From an uncultured Bacteroidota bacterium (GTDB lineage: Bacteria; Bacteroidota; Bacteroidia; Flavobacteriales; Flavobacteriaceae): a stretch of DNA of 55,437 bases. Shown here piece by piece: positions 38,113 through 45,381 of this stretch (positions within the stretch are counted from its first letter, which is position 1; the number at the start of each line of letters is the position of its first letter). The notes beneath the pieces are model-generated. The model had not been told where the DNA came from, searched no databases, and worked only from the letters and a program-made list of their open reading frames with translations. Position numbers and translations under genes: made by a program. Location of the stretch: positions 1 to 55,437 of the forward strand of contig CAIWKX010000018.1 of assembly GCA_903913315.1 (NCBI GenBank), in the 5' to 3' direction.

Positions 38113-38831
38113 AATTATTCAATTGGAACAATATCAGGTTAGTACTAATGTTTGCATTGGTAATTTTCTTATTTTCCTTTACCTCAAACAGAAATTCACA
38201 TCGTAAATTAAAGAAATCAGAAGTCATTTTTGTTGGAGAAAACAACGATTTTGTTAAACAGGAAACGGTTAATAAATTGTTAATAGAAAATAAAAGTGAT
38301 GTGCGTACTATAGCAAAAGAGGACTTAAATTTGAACAAATTGGAAAAATCTATCAACCAACATCCGATGATTGAAAAATCTGACGTTTTTGTTACAGTTG
38401 ATGGTGTTCTAAAGGTAATGGTAAAACAAAAAACACCCATTGCAAGAGTGTTTGATGAGTTAGGTTCTTTTTATATTGATTACGAGGGAAATACAATGCC
38501 TCTTTCCGAAATAAATACAGCAAGAGTGCCATTGGTTTCTGGGGAAATCACCAATAAAAACAAAAAGGAATTATCTAAAATTTTGAAGATAATTTATGAT
38601 GATGAGTTTTTGAAAAAAAACATTATTGGTGTGCAAATTTTATCTGGAGACGAACTAATGATGACGAATAGAAACTTCGATTATCAAGTAGATTTTGGGA
38701 AAATGATTAATGTAGATAGAAAGTTTAAAAATTATAAAGCTTTTTTTCAGAAAGCAGTTTTAGATAGTACGCTTTATAAATACAAAAAAATAAATTTGAG
38801 ATTCACACAACAAGTGGTTTGCACAAAGTAA
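38109..38831 (+). CDS. ftsQ: Cell division protein FtsQ/DivIB
   Basis: This 240-residue bitopic protein has a short cytoplasmic N-terminus and one membrane segment (about 10-25), then a periplasmic POTRA-like region (KKSEVIFVGENNDFV onward) and a beta domain. It is assigned by topology and its place between murC and ftsA. It should bridge early and late divisome parts with FtsL. It overlaps murC by four bases. Confidence 0.9.
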   Translation: MKLFNWNNIRLVLMFALVIFLFSFTSNRNSHRKLKKSEVIFVGENNDFVKQETVNKLLIENKSDVRTIAKEDLNLNKLEKSINQHPMIEKSDVFVTVDGVLKVMVKQKTPIARVFDELGSFYIDYEGNTMPLSEINTARVPLVSGEITNKNKKELSKILKIIYDDEFLKKNIIGVQILSGDELMMTNRNFDYQVDFGKMINVDRKFKNYKAFFQKAVLDSTLYKYKKINLRFTQQVVCTK

Positions 38832-38872
38832 GATACTCAACACAAGAATAATTGGCAAATTATATTGACAAT

Positions 38873-40264
38873 ATGGAGAATAGAGAAAACATAGCAGTTG
38901 GTTTAGACATCGGAACTACGAAAATCGTAGCAATGATTGGTAAAAAAAATGAATACGGCAAACTTGAAATTTTAGGCATTGGAAAAGCTAAAAGTTTAGG
39001 GGTTGCAAGAGGCGTTGTAAATAACATCACTCAAACTATTCAGTCTATTCAACAAGCCGTTATGGAAGCTGAAGAAAATTCAGGTTACAAAATCAACGAT
39101 GTGGTTGTTGGTATTGCGGGTCAACATATTCGTAGTATTCAACATACCGATTACATCAGTAGAAGTAATCCTGAAGAAGTAATTAGCGGAAAAGATATTC
39201 AATTGTTAATTGACCAAGTGAATAAATTGGCGATGTTGCCAGGGGAAGAAATTATTCACGTGTTGCCACAAGAATTTAAAATCGACGGACAATCAGAAAT
39301 CAAAGAACCGATTGGGATGTATGGTGGACGATTAGAAGCTAGTTTTCATGTGGTGGTTGGACAAGCATCTTCTATTCGCAATGTTGGTAGATGTATTCAG
39401 AGCTCAGGAATTGAATTGTCTGGATTGACCTTAGAGCCATTAGCTTCTGCAGACGCTGTTTTAAGTCAAGAAGAGAAAGAAGCTGGTGTCGCCTTAATCG
39501 ACATAGGTGGTGGAACAACCGATTTAGCTATTTTCAAAGACGGAATCATTCGTCATACCGCTGTAGTGCCTTTTGGTGGGAATGTAATTACAGAAGACAT
39601 CAAAGAAGGTTGTTCGATTATTGAAAAGCAAGCAGAATTATTAAAAGTAAAATTTGGTTCCGCTTGGCCAGGCGAAAATAAAGACAATGAAATTGTTTCT
39701 ATTCCTGGATTAAGAGGAAGAGAACCAAAAGAAATATCATTAAAGAACTTATCAAAAATCATCCATGCTCGTGTGGTTGAAATTATTGAGCAAGTTTTTG
39801 CTGAAATTAAAGCATACGGACATGAAGATCCCAGAAAGAAATTAATTGCCGGTATAGTATTAACAGGTGGTGGAGCACAATTGCAACACATCAAACAATT
39901 AGTGGAATATATCACTGGAATGGATACTAGAATTGGTTATCCAAACGAGCATTTAGCTGGAAATTCAAGTGAAGATATTTCAAGCCCTTTGTTTGCAACA
40001 GCGGTTGGATTGGTGATGAATAGTATTGCTAACAATACGCAAAGTGCCTACAAATTGGAAGTAACTCAAGCAGTTCCTCAACCCAGACAGATTGTAAGAC
40101 CTGTTGTTGAAGAACCACTTGCACCACCAGTTCAAGAAGTGGTAGAGCCAAAAGTTGAAAATAAAGTTGAAAGAGAAATTGAAACTACAGAAAACAAAAT
40201 CAGAAGATCATTCTTTGATAAGTATGTAGATAAAATCAAAGACTTTTTGGACAACGCAGAGTAA
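38873..40264 (+). CDS. ftsA: Cell division protein FtsA
   Basis: This actin-like ATPase tethers FtsZ to the membrane. It has 463 residues. Phosphate-1 GLDIGTTKIVAM begins at residue 9, phosphate-2 is in ALIDIGGGTTDLAIF, and the adenosine motif in LTGGGAQL. The C-terminus is an amphipathic helix (RRSFFDKYVDKIKDFLDN) preceded by a Pro/Val/Glu-rich linker. ATG at 38873 is preferred over an in-frame TTG at 38852. Confidence 0.96.
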   Translation: MENRENIAVGLDIGTTKIVAMIGKKNEYGKLEILGIGKAKSLGVARGVVNNITQTIQSIQQAVMEAEENSGYKINDVVVGIAGQHIRSIQHTDYISRSNPEEVISGKDIQLLIDQVNKLAMLPGEEIIHVLPQEFKIDGQSEIKEPIGMYGGRLEASFHVVVGQASSIRNVGRCIQSSGIELSGLTLEPLASADAVLSQEEKEAGVALIDIGGGTTDLAIFKDGIIRHTAVVPFGGNVITEDIKEGCSIIEKQAELLKVKFGSAWPGENKDNEIVSIPGLRGREPKEISLKNLSKIIHARVVEIIEQVFAEIKAYGHEDPRKKLIAGIVLTGGGAQLQHIKQLVEYITGMDTRIGYPNEHLAGNSSEDISSPLFATAVGLVMNSIANNTQSAYKLEVTQAVPQPRQIVRPVVEEPLAPPVQEVVEPKVENKVEREIETTENKIRRSFFDKYVDKIKDFLDNAE

Positions 40265-40441
40265 AAAAAGGTTTCAGTTTTCAGTGCTCAATTAGGAGTG
40301 TAGAAACCGAATAAAAAGGAACAGTTTTCATCTTAGTAGTGGGATTTATTATAAAATTCAATTGAAGCTAATTTGTGAAATTTGTGATTAAGAAAAAACA
40401 AAACTAGAATACAGAATAAAACCAAACAAAACCAAAATAGT

Positions 40442-42385
40442 ATGATGAGCAACTCAGAATTTGGAAGCATATCATTTGATTTACCTAAAAATCAATCAAA
40501 TGTTATAAAAGTTATTGGAGTTGGTGGCGGTGGAAGCAACGCAATCAACCACATGTTTAAACAAGGAATCAAAGGTGTAGATTTCATCGTTTGTAATACT
40601 GATTCTCAGGCATTACAAAACAGCCCTGTGCCAAATAAAATTCAGTTAGGTGTAAACCTAACAGAAGGTTTAGGTGCTGGAGCTAATCCTGATGTAGGTC
40701 AACAATCAGCTATCGAAAGTATTGCTGATATTGAGAAAATGTTAGACAGCAACACCAAAATGGTTTTCATCACTGCAGGAATGGGTGGTGGAACAGGAAC
40801 TGGTGCTGCGCCTGTGATTGCTCAATTGGCTAAAGAAAGAGATATCTTGACTGTTGGTATTGTTACTATTCCATTTCAATTTGAAGGAAAAGTTCGTCAA
40901 GACCAAGCATTAGCTGGTGTAGAAAGATTAAGAAAACAAGTAGATTCATTAATTGTTATCAATAATAATAAATTAAGAGAAGTATACGGAAATCTTGGTT
41001 TTAAAGCGGGCTTCTCTAAAGCAGATGAAGTTTTAGCTACTGCATCACGCGGAATTGCTGAAGTAATTACACATCACTATACTCAAAACATCGATTTAAA
41101 AGATGCTAAGACTGTATTGGCTAACAGTGGAACTGCTATCATGGGTTCTGCTATTGCTAGTGGTGAAAACAGAGCTAAAGAAGCTATTATTTCTGCATTA
41201 GATTCTCCATTATTAAATGACAATAAAATTTCAGGTGCTAAAAACGTATTGTTGCTTATCGTTTCTGGTACTAGCGAAATCACTATTGATGAAATTGGAG
41301 AAATCAATGACCATATCCAAGCAGAGGCAGGACATAATGCTAATATCATTATGGGGGTTGGTGAAGACGAATCTCACGGTGACGCTATTGCAGTTACTAT
41401 CATTGCTACAGGTTTCAATGTAGAACAACAAAATGAAATTGTAAATACAGCTCCAGAAAAAATAATTCATTCATTAGAAGATGAACAAAAATTAGTTCGT
41501 GACTTAACTAATAAGCCAGTTGATTTTTTTCAATCGAAGGTAGAAGCTCCAATTGAGGTTACTGCCGAAGTTAAAGAAGAAAAAATTGTTTTTGAATTGA
41601 TTGAAGACGAAGTACAAGCTGAGTCAGTAGTTGCTAAAGTTGATACTGATTTAATTGCAATGAATGAATTCATCCGTAATTTAGATGTTACTTTTGAAAT
41701 TGTTTCTCCTATTAAAGATATTGATTTTACCTTTACAACACCAGCAGTAGAAGAGTTCAAAGCTGTTGAGCGAAAATTCATTCCTAAAGAAGAAGAGCAA
41801 ATCACATTTTCATTCGATTTGCCAATTGCTAAACCAGTTGAAAATAGAGTAGAAGAAGAAAGAGTTGTTTTTGATTTATCAGCAGAAACTCGTGATATCA
41901 AAGTTAATGAGCCTATCGAATTTGTTCCAGTAACAGAATTGAATCAAAACGGAATCATTAAATATTCTCTTGAGGAATATATGGAAATAGAAAACGATTT
42001 GCTAGGTTCTAAACCTGCTGCTGAAAAAGTAATGGAACCAATTGAGGAGTCATTAAACTTTACAATGAAAGTAGCGGAACCAACAAAACCAACTTATGCT
42101 ACACATTCAGATGATCTTTCTCCAATGGAGATGACTATCGAAGAAACATTAAAATTACGCGCCGACGAAAGAAGACGTAAGTTGAAAGACTTCAATTATA
42201 AGTTTCATAACAATCCATCACGTGTGGAAGAGTTAGAAAAAGAGCCTGCTTATAAAAGATTGGGAGTTGATTTGACAGAGAATAGAAATCAAAATACTAA
42301 TTCAAGAATGTCTTTAGGAACAGACAGCAATGACGATATTCAATTGCGTTCCAACAATTCTTTCTTACATGATAATGTTGATTAA
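40442..42385 (+). CDS. ftsZ: Cell division GTPase FtsZ with long C-terminal extension
   Basis: This tubulin homologue forms the division ring. The GTPase core covers about residues 15-330, with GGGGSNAIN and the tubulin signature GGGTGTGAAP. At 647 residues it is about 260 longer than E. coli FtsZ; the extra part is an acidic, Val/Glu/Pro-rich linker and a conserved-looking C-terminal region (DERRRKLKDFNYKF and YKRLGVDL). Long FtsZ tails are usual in Flavobacteria. Starts at 40442 and 40445 (adjacent ATGs) are both possible. It follows ftsA after a 177-base gap without a gene. Confidence 0.96.
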   Translation: MMSNSEFGSISFDLPKNQSNVIKVIGVGGGGSNAINHMFKQGIKGVDFIVCNTDSQALQNSPVPNKIQLGVNLTEGLGAGANPDVGQQSAIESIADIEKMLDSNTKMVFITAGMGGGTGTGAAPVIAQLAKERDILTVGIVTIPFQFEGKVRQDQALAGVERLRKQVDSLIVINNNKLREVYGNLGFKAGFSKADEVLATASRGIAEVITHHYTQNIDLKDAKTVLANSGTAIMGSAIASGENRAKEAIISALDSPLLNDNKISGAKNVLLLIVSGTSEITIDEIGEINDHIQAEAGHNANIIMGVGEDESHGDAIAVTIIATGFNVEQQNEIVNTAPEKIIHSLEDEQKLVRDLTNKPVDFFQSKVEAPIEVTAEVKEEKIVFELIEDEVQAESVVAKVDTDLIAMNEFIRNLDVTFEIVSPIKDIDFTFTTPAVEEFKAVERKFIPKEEEQITFSFDLPIAKPVENRVEEERVVFDLSAETRDIKVNEPIEFVPVTELNQNGIIKYSLEEYMEIENDLLGSKPAAEKVMEPIEESLNFTMKVAEPTKPTYATHSDDLSPMEMTIEETLKLRADERRRKLKDFNYKFHNNPSRVEELEKEPAYKRLGVDLTENRNQNTNSRMSLGTDSNDDIQLRSNNSFLHDNVD

Positions 42386-42410
42386 TAATAAATTTAATTA
42401 AATGGAATGG

Positions 42411-42447
42411 CCCGAAACTTCAATTGAAATTTCGGGTTATTTTTTTT
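42411..42447 (+). terminator. Terminator after ftsZ
   Basis: CCCGAAA (42411-42417) and TTTCGGG (42430-42436) form a stem with extra pairing toward the loop, followed by a T-run that ends at the next promoter's -7 box. Confidence 0.85.
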
Positions 42448-42454
42448 ACCTTTG
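42447..42454 (+). promoter_or_regulatory. -7 box of the yqeY-type gene
   Basis: TACCTTTG (TAnnTTTG) begins at the last T of the ftsZ terminator and lies 75 bases before the ATG at 42530. Confidence 0.5.
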
Positions 42455-42529
42455 CGCAGCTTTTCAACTAATTTAAGAAGACGTAAAACAGATTATATTT
42501 AATATCTAATAGTTAAAATTACTATCAAA

Positions 42530-42979
42530 ATGAGCTTACAGACTAAAATAATGGACGTAATGAAAGATGCCATGCGTTCTAAAGATACAGTAGCATTAGA
42601 AGCCTTAAGAGCTATCAAATCGGAGTTGTTGTTGGCGCAAACCTCTACAGGGTCAAAAGAGGAAATCTCGGAAGCTGACGAAATAAAAATACTTCAACGA
42701 TTGGTGAAAATGCGTAAAGACAGTGCTGAAATTTTTACAACACAAAATCGCCCTGATTTGGCAGGTCCTGAATTGGCTCAAATTGCTATCATCGAGAAAT
42801 TCCTTCCTGCACAATTATCAGAGGCAGAAGTAGAAGCTATTGTCGCTAAAATTATTACTGAAACGGGAGCAACTGGCATTGCTGCTATGGGAAAAGTAAT
42901 GGGATTAGCCTCAGCGCAAATTGGCGGACAAGCTGAAGGGAAAACTATTTCGGCTATTGTAAAGAAGTTGTTGGTTTAA
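42530..42979 (+). CDS. GatB/YqeY domain-containing protein
   Basis: This 149-residue soluble protein resembles the C-terminal tRNA-binding domain of amidotransferase GatB and the stand-alone YqeY. It has ALEALRAIKSELLLAQ, the IEKFLPAQLSE segment and the C-terminal GAAGMGKVMGLASAQIGGQAEGK-type region (here AIAAMGKVMG). Its cellular role is not established. It is often found downstream of ftsZ in this group. Confidence 0.93.
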   Translation: MSLQTKIMDVMKDAMRSKDTVALEALRAIKSELLLAQTSTGSKEEISEADEIKILQRLVKMRKDSAEIFTTQNRPDLAGPELAQIAIIEKFLPAQLSEAEVEAIVAKIITETGATGIAAMGKVMGLASAQIGGQAEGKTISAIVKKLLV

Positions 42980-42981
42980 AC

Positions 42982-43040
42982 AATTACGAATTTTAAATTA
43001 CGAATTATTAATCATAATTCGTAATTTAAAATTCATAATT
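42982..43040. repeat. Long A/T-rich inverted repeat downstream of the yqeY-type gene
   Basis: A perfect 20-bp stem (42989-43008 with 43014-43033, five-base loop) extends outward to about 27 bp with one mismatch (42982 to 43040). It starts three bases after the stop codon and ends seven bases before the first tRNA-like copy. It lacks a plain T-tract, so it may be a dispersed repeat as well as a 3'-end structure. Confidence 0.7.
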
Positions 43041-43047
43041 AAAATAA

Positions 43048-43141
43048 GGCTGCGTAGTTCAACTGGATACCTGCCTGCCGGCAGGCAGGGAATATCAGAT
43101 TTCGGCTCTGAGGGTTGGAGGTTCGAATCCCTTCGCGGTCA
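43048..43141 (+). pseudogene. tRNA-Arg(TCG)-like copy 1 with palindrome in the D-loop
   Basis: This 94-base copy matches the intact tRNA at 43680 except for 20 extra bases between the D-loop and the 3' D-stem, and an A in the T-stem (GGAGG against CCCTT) that breaks one pair. The anticodon arm (TCG) and acceptor pairing are intact. It could be inactive, or an odd tRNA with an extended D-arm. The pairing defect makes a pseudogene more likely. Confidence 0.7.
43070..43089. repeat. 20-bp GC-rich palindrome in tRNA-like copy 1
   Basis: CCTGCCTGCC followed at once by its exact reverse complement makes a perfect 20-bp palindrome, 80 percent GC in an AT-rich region. It sits between the D-loop (after GGATA) and the GAAT D-stem strand. 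The same element recurs at 43449 and 43800. Confidence 0.95.
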
Positions 43142-43174
43142 TTAGTGAACTGTAGTATAAATGATTTCTTTGAA

Positions 43175-43426
43175 ATGGAATATTTTGTTTATATTTTAGA
43201 GAGTGAAGTAGATGGTAGACTTTATAAGGGTCAAACATCGGATGTAGAAAAAAGAATAAAAGAACATAATTCAGGTAAGACAAAATCAACAAAAGGATAT
43301 GTTCCTTGGAAATTAGTTTATTTTGAAAAGTTTAAAACTATTGAAGAGGCTGTTCATAGAGAAAGATTCTTTAAAACAGGAAGTGGTAGAGAATTATTGA
43401 AACAAATATTATTAAATAAAAAATAA
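43175..43426 (+). CDS. GIY-YIG nuclease family protein
   Basis: This 83-residue single-domain protein has VYIL (5-8) and YKGQT (18-21) as the GIY and YIG strands, Arg27 in KRIKEH and Glu64 in HRERFF as the likely catalytic Arg and metal-binding Glu. The family includes homing and repair nucleases; short stand-alone members are common in Bacteroidota and uncharacterised. ATG at 43175 begins the domain; an earlier in-frame start lies inside the tRNA copy. Its TAA is directly followed by tRNA-like copy 2. A truncated second copy lies downstream. Confidence 0.87.
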   Translation: MEYFVYILESEVDGRLYKGQTSDVEKRIKEHNSGKTKSTKGYVPWKLVYFEKFKTIEEAVHRERFFKTGSGRELLKQILLNKK

Positions 43427-43520
43427 GGCTGCGTAGTTCAACTGGATACCTGCCTGCCGGCAGGCAGGGAATATAAGATTTCGGCTCTGAGGGTTGGAGG
43501 TTCGAATCCCTTCGCGGTCA
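43427..43520 (+). pseudogene. tRNA-Arg(TCG)-like copy 2 with palindrome in the D-loop
   Basis: This 94-base copy starts at the base after the GIY-YIG stop codon. It has the same 20-bp insertion, the same T-stem A, and also a C-to-A change (ATATAAGA) that breaks an anticodon-stem pair, so it is more decayed than copy 1. It is nearly identical to copy 1 and shares its downstream flank, showing a tandem duplication with about 379 bases offset. Confidence 0.75.
43449..43468. repeat. 20-bp GC-rich palindrome in tRNA-like copy 2
   Basis: Same perfect palindrome as at 43070-43089, at the same tRNA position. Confidence 0.95.
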
Positions 43521-43553
43521 TTAGTGTACTGTAGTATAAATTATTTCTTTGAA

Positions 43554-43637
43554 ATGGAATATTTTGTTTACATTTTAGAGAGTGAAGTAGATGGTAGACT
43601 TTATAAAGGTCAAACATCGGATATAGAAAAAGAATAA
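43554..43637 (+). pseudogene. Frameshifted, truncated GIY-YIG nuclease copy
   Basis: From ATG 43554 the sequence repeats the first 25 codons of the nuclease gene at 43175 almost exactly. One A is missing from a poly-A run (five instead of six), which leads to TAA at 43635. Similarity ends near 43646, so the remaining two thirds of the gene are gone. It lies 33 bases after tRNA-like copy 2, mirroring the first unit. Confidence 0.85.
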
Positions 43638-43679
43638 AGGAACATATAGAATAAATATAAATCATCTATTTTTTTAAAT

Positions 43680-43753
43680 GGCTGCGTAGTTCAACTGGAT
43701 AGAATATCAGATTTCGGCTCTGAGGGTTGGGGGTTCGAATCCCTTCGCGGTCA
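43680..43753 (+). tRNA. tRNA-Arg (TCG)
   Basis: This 74-base copy has a full cloverleaf: acceptor GGCTGCG with CGCGGTC, D-stem GTTC/GAAT, anticodon stem TCAGA/TCTGA with loop TTTCGGC (TCG at 43714-43716), five-base variable loop, T-stem GGGGG/CCCTT (two G-T pairs) and loop TTCGAAT. A73 and the D-loop A20 suit arginine identity. No insertion is present. CCA is not encoded. It is the only intact member of the four-copy array. Confidence 0.88.
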
Positions 43754-43777
43754 CTAGTACATTTTTTCTTAAATTAT

Positions 43778-43871
43778 GGGTATGTAGTTCAACTGGATAC
43801 CTGCCTGCCGGCAGGCAGGGAATATCAGATTTCGGCTCTGAGGGTTGGGGGTTCGAATCCCTTCGCGGTCA
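43778..43871 (+). pseudogene. tRNA-Arg(TCG)-like copy 4 with palindrome in the D-loop
   Basis: This 94-base copy has an intact anticodon arm and T-stem but a damaged acceptor: GGGTATG against CGCGGTC loses at least two pairs. It has the same 20-bp D-loop insertion. It lies 24 bases after the intact tRNA and is followed by a terminator. Confidence 0.75.
43800..43819. repeat. 20-bp GC-rich palindrome in tRNA-like copy 4
   Basis: Third instance of the perfect palindrome, at the same tRNA position as in copies 1 and 2. Confidence 0.95.
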
Positions 43872-43879
43872 CAAGATAA

Positions 43880-43906
43880 AGTCACTAGTAATAGTGGCTT
43901 TTTTTT
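43880..43906 (+). terminator. Terminator of the tRNA-Arg array
   Basis: AGTCACTA and TAGTGGCT pair (one G-T) around GTAA and are followed by eight T. It lies nine bases after copy 4 and just before the convergent gene's stop. Confidence 0.85.
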
Positions 43907-43916
43907 GTTTGTGGTT

Positions 43917-44825
43917 TTAGGTTTCTTCGGACTGGGATAGGACTATATTTATGTCTGTTTTTGAGCCTTTGTTTATGACTACTGGAATGGTTTGTGTTTG
44001 GTAGCCTATTCTATAGAATGTGAATAGGTGTATTCCCTTTGGGAAGCTTTTGGTATAGAAGCCTCCCTTTTTTTTAGTCTTGAATGTTCTTGTTGATCCT
44101 TCTACAGTGACTTTTACTCCCGGAATTGGATTGTTGTTTTCGTCTTTGACGGTGCAAAGAATGGCTAGGGTTTTGCGGATTGGTTTTTTTACTTTTCTGT
44201 TGAGTTGGTATTCCTCGTATAGTTTAGGCTCAGTGTCTTGAATGATGCCAATATAGATGTTTAACCTTTTGGTAAAGAGTGCATCTGTGGCGGTGTAAAC
44301 ATCTTTTAGGCGTGATGTTGCTAATTTTCTAATTTTACTATTTTTTCTTGGATTGTATAGTGCTTTTGCGAATTTGTCTCTAGCTGTTGCTAATTGGGTT
44401 AGGGTTGTTGCGTCTACGCCATAGATTGCTAACCCTGCAAGGTTCTGAGAGGCTTCTATATGCAAGATGTTTAGGTTGGAGATTAATGTTTGGCCTGAAA
44501 GTTTGTTAAGCCCTGCTTTAGTAAATTTTACTTCTTGCAAGAGTTTGTAGTTTTCTGTATCGGTGGCGTAGCTTCTTACTTTAGCGACGATGTTAATGGC
44601 TATGCTTGTAGCTTCTGCGCGTAGTATGTTTTTTGCTTCTGTTGCTCCTTTGGTGTTTCTGATTTGTATTTGGGTTTCTGCTGCTATGCTTGTGATATTG
44701 TTGCCTAGCGTTGCAATTGCTGATGCCATTTGTGGCATTCGTGCGATTATGGGTGCGGGTACATCAACTAGTAGTTTATGTACTCTTCTATACATTTCGA
44801 GCTTTTTGATTTGTATTCGTTTCAT
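43917..44825 (-). CDS. Protein with helical N-terminus and CarboxypepD_reg-like C-terminal domain
   Basis: This 302-residue protein has no signal peptide. Residues 1-215 are predicted mostly helical and Ala/Thr/Ile-rich; no family was recognised. Residues of about 222-300 resemble the carboxypeptidase regulatory-like beta-sandwich (DENNNPIPGVKVTVEG, KKGGFYTKSFPKG, INIVLSQ). That domain is usually extracytoplasmic, so its presence without an export signal is unusual. Base composition looks richer in GC than the AT-rich operon to its right. The ATG at 44825 is preceded by a 21-bp repeat array in the same frame. Its function is unknown. Confidence 0.72.
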   Translation of the reverse strand: MKRIQIKKLEMYRRVHKLLVDVPAPIIARMPQMASAIATLGNNITSIAAETQIQIRNTKGATEAKNILRAEATSIAINIVAKVRSYATDTENYKLLQEVKFTKAGLNKLSGQTLISNLNILHIEASQNLAGLAIYGVDATTLTQLATARDKFAKALYNPRKNSKIRKLATSRLKDVYTATDALFTKRLNIYIGIIQDTEPKLYEEYQLNRKVKKPIRKTLAILCTVKDENNNPIPGVKVTVEGSTRTFKTKKKGGFYTKSFPKGIHLFTFYRIGYQTQTIPVVINKGSKTDINIVLSQSEET

Positions 44826-44858
44826 CTTGGTTGCTTTTAGGAATTGGATTAACGGTTG

Positions 44859-45047
44859 TGTAAATGTAATGAATTATTATGCGAATAACTGCATGATTAG
44901 TGCGAATTTAACAGTTTTAGTTGCGTAAGAATTGTTTTTGTGTGCGGAAATATTGCCATTTAGTGAGTACATTTTGATAGTAAATGCGGAAGTGTTGGTG
45001 TCATTTGCGAATGAAGTGCTATTATAAGCGAAGCTAATGATAGTAAG
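44859..45047. repeat. Phased 21-bp degenerate repeat array
   Basis: Nine consecutive units of exactly 21 bases; six begin TGCG and two more AGCG or TGAG (unit starts 44880, 44901, 44922, 44943, 44964, 44985, 45006, 45027, plus a weak one at 44859). On the minus strand the pattern is fifteen variable bases and then TTCGCA or a close variant. The array lies in the 556-base gap 44826-45381 between divergent genes; similar phasing may continue weakly to about 45350. No other gene is seen in this gap. Confidence 0.7.
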
Positions 45048-45357
45048 GTAAAAGCAATTGGTGTTTAATGTTTATATAGTGGTGATTGATGGAAGTAAAA
45101 AGACATCTTATGTTTTTATGTTTGTTGCTGAATTTTTTAAAGATGATACTAATAAAAATAGTTGTACTTATGATGTTTTTAGGTAGGTTGTTTTAGTTTT
45201 AATTGAGGTTACTATTGAAAGTAACTTTAATAGGTTTGGTTTTAGGTGTAATGTAACGGATTTTATATCTAATAGTAGTTAGAATGAATGTATTAATGAT
45301 AGAAGTAGTTTGTTTAGCTATTTTATTGTAAATGTTAAAATGGATATGGTAAATTAG

Positions 45358-45365
45358 TATATTTG
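45358..45365 (+). promoter_or_regulatory. -7 box of the ATPase-HNH operon
   Basis: TATATTTG (TAnnTTTG) lies 16 bases before the ATG at 45382, followed by GGGGAAA that could act as a weak ribosome site. No -33 element at normal spacing was found. Confidence 0.55.
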
Positions 45366-45381
45366 GGGAAATATGTGAGAT

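Noticed and set aside
43095..43292. Minus-strand open reading frame over tRNA-like copy 1 and the nuclease gene
   Set aside because: It is the antisense of a tRNA copy plus a well-supported nuclease gene; the same peptide arises again from copy 2 (43438-43665), which only reflects the duplication.
43041..43880. Prophage or integrative element attachment site
   Set aside because: The tRNA copies are tandem repeats of nearly complete tRNA genes with no integrase gene or phage cargo, so a classic att duplication is not supported.
44859..45047. CRISPR array
   Set aside because: Units are contiguous and degenerate with no conserved repeat-spacer alternation, the period of 21 is too short, and no cas gene is nearby.
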